Shown in pieces: positions 12,118 through 23,534 of a stretch of DNA of 64,000 bases (position 1 is its first letter; every line of letters starts with the position of its first letter). Below the pieces are notes generated by a model. The model ran no database searches. It worked only from the letters and a program-made list of their open reading frames with translations, and was not told the origin of the DNA. The stretch is from assembly GCA_022497145.1 (NCBI GenBank), contig MU385928.1:1-64000 (forward strand), given 5' to 3'. A program made the position numbers and the translations under genes. This DNA comes from Rostrohypoxylon terebratum. Its lineage: Eukaryota > Ascomycota > Sordariomycetes > Xylariales > Hypoxylaceae.

Positions 12118-13640
12118 ATGATGCCCTTTAATATGCTCAGCCAGCTGGCCCTGGCCGTATCTTTCTTCGTCGCCTCTTCACAGGCACAGACAGAGGATGC
12201 AAGCAACGCATCATCCAACACGACCGCTGGTTCGGTCTTCGTCACTCCAGAGCAAAACCTGGCATTTGCACTCAATGTCCCAAGCGAGTCCAGCACAGAC
12301 CTATATTTCTCGCTCATGATGACCACATCAACTAGCTGGGGAGCCATAGGCTTCGGGTCTCACATGGCTGGGGCGTTGATGCTTGTGGTATACCCATCCC
12401 AATCAGGGAACAGCTTGACCATATCACCACGAATTGCGACCGGTCATACGGAGCCAGTCTACACCCCCGAGATCGAAATCGATGTGATGCCAGGAACTGG
12501 ACGTGACAACCGCACAAACACATTCATTTTCAATGGACGATGCACTAACTGCCGGTCATGGAACGACGGATCTGGAATGATTAATGTCACGAGCAAGATC
12601 CAAAGCATGATGTATGCCACAGGCGAGCCCCGTCCTTATTTCGCAACCGATGCGCGCGACGGTCCACTTAAAATGCATTTCAACTACGGTACTTTCACTA
12701 TGAATATGATACAAGCTACGGGGCCGGCAGGCGTCCCGGTCATCGAGAATTCGGTAAACAGCACGTCAATCGGTACGGCGCAACGTCTTGCTATAGAAGG
12801 CAAGAGAGATATGGTCGCTATGGCGCACGGTGTTATGATGATAATCGTATTCTTGGGACTGTTCCCTTTTGGTACCTTCGTTCTCAAATTCGGGAATTGG
12901 GTTCGGTGGCATGCCTTGAACCAGGTTTTCGGTTTCCTTTTTACGTTCATTGCTTCAATTATGGGATTCGTCATCAGCAAGACTTATAATAGGGTAAGTC
13001 AACTACCATATGATGCAATACAGGATAGGGGAGTACACTAACATAACCCCAGTCCAAGGGCTTCAATAATGCCCACCAGATCATCGGTCTTTCCATCTTC
13101 ATTTTTCTTTTCGCCCAATTCACACTAGGCTTTCTACACCACCGAAAATTCAAGGAGACGAAAAAGACGACCAAATTCGCCCCTTACCACAGATGGCTAG
13201 GTCGTCTAGTCCTTGCTCTAGGAGGCATAAATGCAGTCCTGTAAGTTTTGCTACCTGCCTCCCTTTATCCTATATCAATGTTGCTAACGTCTAAACCCAG
13301 TGGCTTCAAACTCGCCCAGTCAGAAGAGTACATCTTTGTGTATACAGTTTTGACCTTAGTCATACTTCCGGCCATGGTCATCCCCATTATCATAAAGAAG
13401 TGTATTGAAAGGCGACGAGCAAAGAAACAAGAGGCTACTTTTGACATGGAACCATGGCGACGACCGAACAGCCAGCCGATCATATATAAAGTCCCCTCGG
13501 CAACGCCTATGACTCAGCAACAAATGCCACCAGGCCAAAACGCGAGCATACCCGGCATGAGTTCGTACATGCCGCATCAAGCGCGTAGCATGAGGAAGAA
13601 TGACCTTGGGCCACAGCAGTATGTACGAGAATACGTTTGA
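12118..13640 (+). CDS. DOMON (CDH-cytochrome-like)/cytochrome b561 membrane oxidoreductase
   Basis: Exons 12118-12993, 13053-13240 and 13301-13640 (467 residues); introns GTAAGT..CCAG, the second with a GCTAAC branch point. A signal peptide (1-23) precedes a DOMON domain of the cellobiose-dehydrogenase cytochrome type (about 35-215; TSWGAIGFGSHMAGALML is characteristic, CTNCRSW a Cys pair). A b561-type bundle (about 230-395) follows. Four His sit where b561 haem ligands are expected: His237 (MAHG), His265 (RWHALN), His300 (NNAHQ) and His338 (YHRWLG). The tail is a cytoplasmic, basic then Pro/Gln/Met-rich stretch. Such proteins are thought to move electrons across the membrane to an extracellular b-type haem, with suggested roles in ferric reduction or supplying oxidative enzymes; the substrate here is unknown. 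The second ATG (codon 2) could equally be used. Confidence 0.88.
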
Positions 13641-15804
13641 GGAGCAGACACTGTGTACGATTAATGAATTGGCGTGTAGAGGATTGGCCATTTAGTGTAA
13701 CATAGCATCAAGTGTCTAGTCGATGTATCGGTTGTACCAAAATATTCACTGCAATAAGAAGCATTGATTGACGTCGTCAAATGAATTTAAAAGCACGCTA
13801 AAATATATTTTCGTTCTCGCAAAACCTGGTTACAGGAACACTTGTGGCACGCTTGAATCTCATAGTGGTCGCATCGTAGGAGAGGTGAGTATCACCGAAT
13901 ATGTTGCCGCGCGAAAAGTCTATCATCGGGCACTTGAATCCATAGATAGATGGCAGGAGTCCCGACACGACAGCCAGAAAATATGAACGGATTACTCCGT
14001 AAGGGAAGCTCACCTTGAACTTCGCGGGTCCGGAGGTACGAAACGTGTCTATGCCTGGGACTAAATAGTAGCGTGAGGGTGGTCACATCTGTGTCGTTCA
14101 CCAGCCTCGATTTATTGGCAACATGCCTACAAGGTATCTTCCCTTACATCCAGAACGGGATTTATGGCACAACACTGGGTGCTCGTTCAAGCTGAAATTT
14201 TCTAACTTGGAGAGATCTAGCAATAGATAGTAAGACACGGGAAGCGGGAAGATACTAGTTTGGTGATTTTCAGGGGCGCATGTCTCAGACCCCGTATTCA
14301 TAAGAAATGTGAAGGGGAAGAGGGCAATCTGAGAGCGCATATCCACGAAACAAAGCCGACAGCTTCCCTAAGGGCGACATTCACTGCGACGCAATACTAT
14401 CACCGAGCTAGTAAGGCGACTATCGTGCGTCCTGCAACGTTGCTAAGCACCCCAAACCTGATTACTCGACCACATCCACACATATTTATCAACTTTGTCT
14501 ACGATCGGGTGAACCTCCATCATCTATCCTTACGTTTAGTCTTTGACATAGGCTCTAAGATATCCATATATGATTAGTCCACTCTGAAATTTATAAATGA
14601 AGAATGTAGATCGTAAAAGAGGCTGTATCGGCAAAGATTGCAACGTGTGGATACAGTGCGATTGCGTATAATCCAGTGGTGTGTACACTGTATTGTTTAG
14701 CCCTCAGGAGAATACCCGCCTCCTCCTTCATTCCTACAAAGGACTTTAGCAATATATTTAGACATTTATCATATAACGAGGAACTAGTCGCGTAGTAGGA
14801 GACGATGAGATATTCCGTACTATTTCTACGAATTTCCTGGGCGAACTTTAGATGTCATACACTAAGCTACGAGGGACGCTCGACGGACAATTGTAATAGG
14901 GGGGGATCGTATAATACTACAAGATGATGATATTCAAAATTCATCGCGAACTTCGAATTGAAATGCAACGTGACATAACTGAAACTGAAGTTAATTGACA
15001 TGTGCTAACCAGGTATGTCGGGTGCGGTACCTGATATTAACCATAATGTACAATTTCCTAGCGAGGTAGAGCCCGGGGTTCTGGCAAAATACGTGAAGCA
15101 AATGAGGGCTAGTCAGCGACTACCTCGACTTTCGGGAACAATATTAGACCTTGGTACCGCACCCAATAACAATTATCAGTAAGTTCACGATCTCGGTTTG
15201 CTGTCAATAGAGCAATATGCAAGATTAATATAAGCAAGCGTAGGTGCCGCAACTGAATTATCTCGGATGTTGACTAAAGCGCAAGTGTTATTATCTTCCA
15301 GCCTACAAATAGACGAGCCTCGCCGATTCCTAAACCTGACGGACTTAGAACTTACCTGTCCATTTCGATGTGAAGTTGTGTGATCTTGTCTTCCGACCGA
15401 TCCTCTAGCTTGCGACTCCAGGAAAGCCTCATCGGGCCTGGATGGTTCTTTATGGTCTAGAAGCGTCCGTACTACCGGCTGAATTGAGGCTATATAGATT
15501 TACGATACCTCTAAAGGGGGCTTTACCGGATGTGTATACTTACACCTGGTATTTGGTTCTCTCTTTGGCCTATTGTCGTCCATTTCACGACAGCTTGCAG
15601 CTATCTAGACATCACCCTGACTATTAATAGAAACCACGAGATCGTTCGATGTTAGACCTTAAGGTTTCTTCAAACTTTTAGAGAAGCTCTTGTCATACCT
15701 CATACATCTACAAAAGGATTGCTACCGCCGACAATCTAACTGGAGCTACTTTTTATATGGTTCTACAGTAGCTCTAAGCTTATGACGCTTGGCCAGACGT
15801 TAAG
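13641..15804. other. Intergenic, ~2.2 kb
   Basis: AT-rich with many stops; open frames at 13768-14577 look random. The only structure noticed is a perfect 12-bp inverted repeat (15020-15031 and 15153-15164). The last ~150 bases upstream of 15805 presumably hold the promoter of the Thr-rich secreted protein. Confidence 0.5.
15020..15164. repeat. 12-bp perfect inverted repeat flanking 121 bp
   Basis: gggtgcggtacc at 15020-15031 is matched by its exact reverse complement at 15153-15164. No target-site duplication is apparent. It might be the short termini of a decayed MITE, or chance. Confidence 0.35.
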
Positions 15805-17482
15805 ATGGCCTTCACCACAGCTAATTTCTGGTTCATCATAAGCCTCTTTGCTCTAAGGGTCTTTGCTCAATGTAGTAGTTTTGGTGTTGATTATGTGAAT
15901 GGTGGATCATACGACATTGACTCCTCCTCAAACAACAATTTTACCTTTACGACCATATTTCAAGGTATCTTTGAATCTCTTGCATACCTAGCTATGGTGT
16001 TCAAATGCTGACCATGGCCAGGATGTGACCAAGAATCTATAACACCGCTCCTAATAGATCCTCAAAACGTTCAGTATCCATGTTCTGCAATAAATACCAC
16101 ACCATCTGGAGAGCAGGTCACATCTACATGGTTAGACTCCACAAGCTTCGAGTAGATGATATCGTCTTACAGGCTTCTAGTCCGATCACCTTCTCAGCTA
16201 TGGCATCTGGTCTGTATAAGATTATTATGCAAGGACAGAACATAGGCGTTCAGAGGACGATCGCCTTAACAGCCGGCACGCCGACTACGATCACATTTAC
16301 CGTAAGACTGCCATAGACTATAATAATCTAAAAATGACTCAAGATTCATGCTAACTATGCGATAGGTCACTCCCACGGTGACAGTTGGGATCACGAGTAC
16401 CCCTGACGCTTCCAGTATGCATCCCATGCTTGGCGACATGATCGGGAAAAGCTGATTTTATTCTAGCTGTATATAAAACCATCTCAAAAACCCAGACAAC
16501 CACTCTCAAGCCTGGGACAATCAAAGCGCCTTGCGATGGAATCACTCAGACAGTGACAATTACACCAGTAGCGCCGACCGTAACGACCATATACACGATA
16601 ACCCGGACCATCACTGACAAGGAGACGACGAAGTACACGACGACGACACTCACCAAGACAGCGTCTTGCCACTACCTTCCCACTCCAACTTGGGTGCCGG
16701 ATCCTGTGCCTACAATCTGCATCGGACTTGCTTGTATTCCGCCCATTCTTCCCCCCGGTCTTATCGGAAATCCCGGGTCGCCCATCAGCGATACCGTGCT
16801 GGAAACTAGCAAGCCAGATCAAGTCGCGGCGCGGTCTTTGGCGGCGACTACCATCACGGTCACGGAGACGACGATTACCGTCACGAGTACGAGCATTACT
16901 ACTGTCCCAGCCGAGACGACTACGGAAGATGGTGAGTAAATGGCGAGCTAAGGTCAAAAGAAATCCATCCATACTAACGAATATTCCAGTTTACCAAACC
17001 ACTACGGCTACTATGTGAGTGATATATAGACATATGCCAATAAGAAAGGATGTATCAAGAATCAGATACCTTCTCTCTCTAGGTAGATAGGGGGGATGAA
17101 ACTGCTAACAGCTTACCCCAGAACACCACCACCGACCACAGTCTGCGACGATCAGCGACCACCAGTGACCGCGACCATAACCAGACCCGCCGGTATCGTC
17201 ACACAGACAGACGTCGCATACGACACCACACACATCAAAGCGACGGTTTGGTATGGGTACGTAACTCCCCCCCTTTTCACTGGCCGCTTAGTCATCACAT
17301 AGCGTATCACCATCCTTGTCTTCAGACCTTGAATGCACTCCTAAAACATTTCTGACATCCTTCACAGGGAAACCAAGTACAAGACGTCGACGGATAGCGC
17401 TGCCGCCATATCTTGCATGAATCACGGTGGATGGTACGGTGCGGACGAGTTCACGCCGACGGCTACAGTTACGGCTTCGTAG
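15805..17482 (+). CDS. Thr-rich secreted protein, unknown function, eight exons
   Basis: Reconstructed exons: 15805-15964, 16022-16130, 16181-16301, 16366-16414, 16467-16931, 16990-17014, 17122-17256 and 17368-17482 (392 residues, frame closes exactly). All introns are GT-AG; splice choices restore frame and conserve Cys (for example VTST/CPITF across intron 2). An N-terminal signal peptide (1-21, ending FAQ) precedes a small Cys-containing globular region: QCSSFGVDYVNGGSYDID, a Cys near GCDQE, YPCSA and TCPITF, then a beta-like GLYKIIMQGQNIGVQRT stretch. The remainder is Thr/Pro-rich and mucin-like, so probably O-glycosylated, with a Cys-containing insert (ASCHYLPTPTW, ICIGLACIPP) and a C-terminal VCDDQ/ISCMNHGGWYG segment. 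No GPI signal is seen. Likely an extracellular or cell-wall protein. I know of similar uncharacterised ascomycete proteins but of no assigned role. Confidence 0.75.
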
Positions 17483-18221
17483 CGTAAAGTACTAATAATA
17501 TTATGCTGGACCTCCGTTTTGGTTGAGACCCACCCAGCTACCGTAAGCAGGGATACAATTATGGTGCACAAACTATATATACCAGAGTATTGCAATAATC
17601 TAGCACATACGACCATAGGATCTAGAAAGCTCGGGGTCCCGTCCGCTCCCCCATAGATAAGCTGGATACCGCCAGATTAGTAGTTGGGTCGGTGACGACC
17701 AGCGAATCCCTGGTGTTGTATGTTTTTGTATTTTTTGGCTTTTTCAATTCATTCGCATATCTTGTGTATTCATTTTTTATTTTTCTAATCATTCTGAATG
17801 TCATCCATAAAGCCAATTGAGAAGCCTAGCATATATCTAGTATCTGCAGTAGAACATGAGCATTCTCAGCGGGCAAAAAATAGGTACCTAGAATCTAGAT
17901 ATGATGGCAAAGTCCCTTTTCCATGTACAGCATAGTAAACAACGCAACATTCGCAGTTGATCAATCGCTTTGCCCAGGTTCCTACGCAAGGACCATCGCT
18001 AAACTCGCATCTTCACCCTCGTATTTACTAGTGACAAATAACCATGCACCGATATCTACACCGCTGGTTCTAGTAGACTAGGATGGCCTGCCCTGACGTC
18101 GCACACTTGGAGGAATTTTGGAAAATTTTTGTTGTATAAACATCTGTGTATATCCGACTGATCACCTTAATACGAGTGTCGAAGGAAGTGTACAACATCC
18201 TTCTATTCATAAGACATCGCA
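17483..18221. other. Intergenic, 739 bp
   Basis: No gene is seen. Includes the 3' UTR of the secreted protein and the upstream region of the MYND gene; minus-strand ORFs at 17422-17816 are low-complexity AT-rich frames. Confidence 0.5.
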
Positions 18222-19076
18222 ATGGCGAAGACACCAAAACAAGCTAAGAATAGGTGTGATAAGTGTAAGAAAAGCGAGGGGGAGGGTCTCACTATCTTGC
18301 GTTGCGGTCGATGCAAGTCCGCTAAATACTGCAGTACGTGGTCCATATCTCGCGTCCGATGTAGACTGCCTCGCTGACGCCACGTCACTCCTCTAGGTGT
18401 GGAGTGCCAGAAGAAACACTGGCCTGACCACAAGACTATCTGTCGCGCAAGGGGCGCTGTAGCGGAGGGCAAGAAATGGTATGAGCCGTTTCGAAAATGC
18501 GAGGACGGGACCTCGCATTTTGGGGACCTGGAACTTATTACCTGGGGGAAGACGTGTTATGAAGAAGGAGACCAGAAGGCGGACGATGAATTGGGCTGGG
18601 GACACTGTTTCGTGAGCGAAGTGCCGTTTCTAAAGCGCAAGTACGAGGTGGAATTTGGATCCGACGACATTCTTATGTATGGATTTTGGCCTCAAGGTTT
18701 TCGCTGGACATGCTGTGGTCTGGCAGGAGACGAGCGACTCGGAGTGAGTAAATGTCATGTTTTATTCACGTATAGGCTTATTCGAAAGCTACGGCTCCTA
18801 CATCGTGTTTCGTTTCCATTTCTTCCACCTACCTGGGTTTGACTATTATGCTAACTCATCGTCATATGGCAGTGCGATCACCATGGCTCAGGACCAGATC
18901 CTTGTCAGTGCGATTTTTGCCATATGAGCAAACCGCTACCAGATAGTATCTATCTCAAGGATACTTTAGGGCGCCGTGGGTTGAATCTCCCTCGTGGACC
19001 CGATCCACGGTCCTTCAATGCCGAAAAGGCATTCAAGGCGACAATTGCGCGGCCACTTATTGGAATGCCGAGCTAA
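18222..19076 (+). CDS. MYND zinc-finger protein
   Basis: Exons 18222-18333, 18397-18743 and 18873-19076 (220 residues). Intron 1 (GTACGT..CTAG) interrupts the finger itself between YCS and VECQ; intron 2 is GTGAGT..GCAG. A basic N-terminus (MAKTPKQAKNR) leads into a complete MYND finger at about 12-56: CDKCKK, RCGRCKSAKYCS, VECQKKHWPDHKTIC, with all seven Cys and the one His in place. MYND fingers bind Pro-rich peptides in partner proteins. The C-terminal part has a second Cys/His cluster (CDHHGSGPDPCQCDFCH) after intron 2, possibly another metal site. No SET or other catalytic domain follows, so it is not a SMYD methyltransferase. The biological role is unknown; small MYND-only proteins are common and expanded in fungi. 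Confidence 0.85.
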
Positions 19077-20359
19077 AATGTGTTTGCGACGTGAATCCTC
19101 TCCTGCGAATTGAGTATAAGGATAATTATGGCAAATATGAGAGTATCTACTTAGTCATGAATTGGTATCTCTTGTTCTAGTTGATGAGAAAAAGAAAATT
19201 GAACAAATGCTATTGTTATGTGGGTGGCGTTTTGACGAGATGAATGAAGAGACACACAATGCAACATGTTGATTGATACTATCAAAACAACAAAAAGTTG
19301 AATCACCAACTTCTAATAGGCCCAACCCAGGATCTGTTGATCGGCTCCTAGCTACTGCGCCCCCGCTATTGGGTATTTGATTTGCCTACCCTTTTTCAAG
19401 GGCCCAAGGTGAATCGCACTCGTTGGGACTCGAACCCTAAACCACCCGTTTCAGAGCAGTTGTTAGGACAGGAACGAGAAGGTGTCTGTGGAAACACACA
19501 CCCCCAAGACCATCGGAACGTTACGGTCAAGGTGTTAGGATCCGCCGATGGAAATTCTGTACAGTATTATGCTATTTAACCTACACGTTGGCTGCTGCCT
19601 GACGGGCCGGGTATCTGGCTTATTGACAATAGCCACTGTGTCGTGTGGCAAGTGGCTTTATATACCTTTGTACACTGTATAGGATAATGCCTTCCATCTC
19701 TATCCCTCTATCCCACAAAGCTCATTGTGGGTCGTCTACAAAGGGTTGGCTCCTTTCAGAGACCAAATATTTACTGCCCGCCGACGCACTTTCTCATCAT
19801 GAGAAAACCAGAAATTCCCGTTTCCAAGATATACACCAAGCTCCAAGACTAATCGTCGAGATTTCATATACCCAATACCTATGTGCAAGTTCACCATTCC
19901 GGCCTTCACCTGCGGTTGCCGTGCCGTCGGTCCCTGCAAGCTAGAAGAGCAGTGTAATCATCCTCGCGCGGGCTGCGAGACCGATCCGTCGATTCTTATC
20001 TTACCTCGTCGATGCGACGACATCAGGAATCACGCTGATGAGTAAAATCACTACAACGTCTGGGTACCTAAGTAGTATAGTGAAGGTAAAATGAGGAACC
20101 GCCAGAGCAGCAGGTCAGCCAGCGGGATACCCTTAGCCATCATCCAACTACTACGCAGGTTTGGAGGAACAACAGGTACATATTGAATTACATCCAATTG
20201 GCCTCTATTCTATCTAGTATATCCAAGTCCGTTATGCCGTGTACCATACATGAACTATGCCTCGTCGTGACCGCCAATTGTCTGACTACTTCTGTTCATG
20301 TACAAGTAGTAATGCGCGTATGTGCAAACAAAATATCCAAAACCCTATCATCCTCCACA
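19077..20359. other. Intergenic, ~1.3 kb (convergent)
   Basis: Lies between convergent 3' ends. A sequence matching a pol III B-box on the minus strand (gggttcgagtccc, near 19425-19440) stands alone, without a credible tRNA body. Short ORFs have no motifs. Confidence 0.5.
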
Positions 20360-22585
20360 CTATTCATCTTCTTCGTCCCCCTCGAGCCAAATCTCATGCC
20401 CGTCGCCCTCTTTTAAGAAATTACTTACCACCAACCCTCCAATCGCCATCCCCGCAAGCCCCCAAAATACACCCCCTATCATCCCCTTGCTCAGCCCAAC
20501 TCCGTACAGCCAACCGCACAAGATCGGGCCTATCGTGCGCGCAAAACTACTCGCGCTCTGCCCCAACCCATGTACCGTACCCAGCACACTCGGGTGCGGC
20601 GTACAGTTATTGACTAAGATCGTCTGGCCAGGAAGCGCGAACGTCCGACCCGTAACCTGGATAAACAACACCCCCGCAATCGCCAACCATATCGCGGCGC
20701 CCGTCTTCTGGCTAGGCGGCTCTGTAGTCGAAGGGACCACGGATAGGAACGGGATCAGGGTATACGCGATGGGGAACAGGTACAAGCAAGCACGGTAGGA
20801 CCGCAGAGTGCCGAAGCGCGACGATAGACGCGGGTATAGGAACAGCTGCATGGAGATACCGATCACGCCCAAGATCGCCATAGCCATACCCACGGAGCGA
20901 GGAGGTAATCCAAGGCCTCCGGTAAATCGGAATGGGAGCTTAGGGGTGAAGCCCGGTGGATGCGGGTCCAAAGGGTCAAAAACGGGGGTCGAGAGGAAGA
21001 CGAACCATAAGGAGTTGAAGGTGCCGACGTGGAAAGCGAGGAAACAGTGCGCTGTGAGCGTGAACAGAACGTTTTTGGTGAATATGCGACGGAAATGGAG
21101 GCGGTTCGTGTACCGACGCTTAGCCGTTGGTCTTTTAGAGGCTCCGCGCTCTTCTTCGTCAGAACCGCGGGGTGAGACGGGGGACATCTCGAGATCGGTG
21201 CTTATACTAGTGCTTCGTGAACGCAGTGGAGTGTATGCAATCGATGTTGTGCGTTTCTTGAATAGGCCGGTCAACTTGTTCCCTACAGTGATTCCGATAT
21301 CTCGTCTATCTTGGAGAGCATCGTGCGTCTACAGCAAATTAGTAATTAGGTACGACACGACGGAAATCCTTTCAGGGTGGGATTAGCGGAATACCTCTTC
21401 CAAGAATAACCAACACATGATCAAAGCAATAGTCAAGAACCCTGCGCTGACAAGATTCGGCGTAGCGTATGGGAACTTCAGGAGAAACCCTACTTTGCCG
21501 AAGAGGTCGGGGTATGAGCCTGCCGGATCTGATAGAACGCCGCCGAGGACCGGGCCAATGATGACTCCAATGTTGAAAGTCATTGGCAAAATCAAGAACG
21601 CGCGCGATTGATATCTGTGAGCAGTTAGATCCAATTCATCGTAGGATAATCTAACAAGGTGAAATACTTCTTTTCGCGGACGATCTCGCTAATCCTATAG
21701 TCATATCAGCGTCATCTCCGAGCATCGATGCGAACGATCCACAAACATACATAGTCCTCATCACACCGACGTTGCCATTGGTCGCGCCACCCAGACACCT
21801 AAAGAACAAGGCTTGGTAGAAGGACGTCGAGAACCCATATCCGACACACGAGAGCACTTATCCACATGTCAGTAAAGATTCTAACCATAAGGAAGGCGAA
21901 GAGAAATCATACGGGTCCCGAACAATCCGATCAAGATCACTGTCTTTCTTCCCGCCCACGTCGAGTCCGCGACGCGGCCCCACATCATCGCCGTGAAGAA
22001 CTGCGCCGCGGTGAAGCTGGCATGCAGGATACCGGCCTGGCTCGAGATGGTCGAGTCCGGCAAGCTCGGGTCGAACCACCTTAGCTGGTAAAACATGTAC
22101 GACTACATTACAGCATACCGCATTAGCAACTTTGAACCTTGACAGCAAGGCGTCTCCATGGCCGGCTGTCATGCATTGGACACGCCTGATCACGCGGTCG
22201 AGGATTGGGTGAGGTAATCGCCAAGAAAACGTACCTGCAGACTCGTCTGCACCAGCGGTTCGCTGAGCCTAGCTAGCGTGATGACGACGAGTTGCTTTTT
22301 CTTCGGCAGATCGCCCCAAGCGACCACTTTTTTCGAGGTAGCATCGCTTGACCTGCGGGCGTCTGAAACTCCAGTGTTTGTATTGAGGTTAGTGTCGATA
22401 TTCAGCGTACCGACGCGCGAAGCCACGAGCGGCGTCGCATCCTGGCCGCTCTCGTCGCGGACGCCAAGCCCGGGCTCGACCGCCGCCGTCTCGGATTCCC
22501 CGTCGGAATCGAAGTCCAATTCGCTCAAAGGGCCGCGGTCTTCGTCGTCGCCATCGTCGAAGTCATCGTGCATGCGGTCGCTCAT
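20360..22585 (-). CDS. MFS transporter (DHA1-like, yeast YCR023C-type)
   Basis: Six exons on the minus strand: 22585-22235, 22102-21913, 21856-21751, 21694-21668, 21614-21395 and 21328-20360 (620 residues, frame closes). An acidic N-terminal tail (about 90 residues of Asp/Glu/Ser-rich sequence) precedes 12 predicted helices. Motif A is clear (GRVADSTWAGRKTV), as is LFFRCLGGATNGNVGVMRT and the helix-5 motif-C-like LPMTFNIGVIIGPVLGG. A central loop (about 300-370) is Ser/Arg-rich and likely cytoplasmic. This matches the fungal TetA/ZRT-like vacuolar or plasma-membrane MFS group that includes S. cerevisiae YCR023C; the substrate is unknown. It lies head-to-tail with, and 0.95 kb downstream of, a Zn2Cys6 regulator. 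Exon 4 is a 27-nt micro-exon, required to restore the conserved RTMISEIVREKKYQSRAF stretch. Confidence 0.87.
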
Positions 22586-23534
22586 TTACCGACTCACCAA
22601 CACTAACCCAAGATTTAGTCCGAAGTCCGGAGTGTGCAGATAACGTCTTTCTTGTAAGTACTCAAAGCGGAAGAGCTCTAGCCAAAATGTTCAAAATCAA
22701 GTTAGTACAGACGAAGCGATTCAAGACTCAGAATCGCATACGAAGTAAGTTTTCACGAGGAAATAGCTGGAGGTTGCTATGTAAAAGCACACTAACACTT
22801 CCCACCTGCAGAGTCGCCAACAAAGAAAAATATCGCTGTCATGTGCGCCGCAACAGGCCCATGTTCTAGGTACTCTACTCTGACTGGTCGGAGATGGGCG
22901 ACAAAGTCCCGAAAAGCTTCTTCCAACAAGCAAAGAAAGTTACCATTGACCAATCAAACAACATTCAAACGCGGCTACATGCATGTTTGGTGCCAATGTG
23001 CCATCCTCCTGCTTACGAACTTGGATATTGATTCGTCTATTCCAAGACCATAGCCCCGCAGAGTGGGATTTCAAAATCGTCATGACCAATTACATGGTAG
23101 ATATAGCAAGCCACATTCGCCCTAAGCCGATACCAAACCAGGTGTGCGGTCCGAGACTGTGGGGGGTAAAACGGCGGCTTCCCCAATCTTCTCGTCCATC
23201 CTCCTCCATCTTTAATCGATTCGACGATAATACTTCTTGGCGTTTTGAAACCTCAAGAGCCGCAACATACGTTCCAGCCCCTGGTTAGTTGCCCTAGATA
23301 TATTGTAGGATTCTGGGCCAACGCTAATGATCGCTAATGAGTCGTCAATAGGTATTTAACTTATCCGATCGCAAGAAAACGTCCTGTCATTCCCCAGCCA
23401 AACCCCTGTTACAGTTATTATTGTTCTTCTCATACGAGAAAACATATAGGTAAATCTATTGTAGGCAAAAGTTGACTCTTCCCGATGTCGATGGCGATTC
23501 TCTTGCCTCCTGAAGAAATTCAATTGCAAGAATA
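22586..23534. other. Intergenic, 949 bp
   Basis: Upstream region of the MFS gene and downstream region of the Zn2Cys6 gene, both on the minus strand. No ORF with recognisable features; the presumed MFS promoter sits in the first few hundred bases. Confidence 0.5.

Noticed and set aside
16131..16172. Earlier acceptor (ttacag) for intron 2 of the Thr-rich protein gene
   Set aside because: Breaks frame; the tctag acceptor at 16180 keeps frame and yields Cys in TCPITF.
16484..16972. 162-codon minus-strand ORF
   Set aside because: Antisense shadow of the Thr-rich exon 5; ACG/ACC/ACT codons give open frames on the other strand.
19425..19440. tRNA B-box match on the minus strand
   Set aside because: No matching A-box, anticodon arm or acceptor stem could be found upstream in tRNA spacing.
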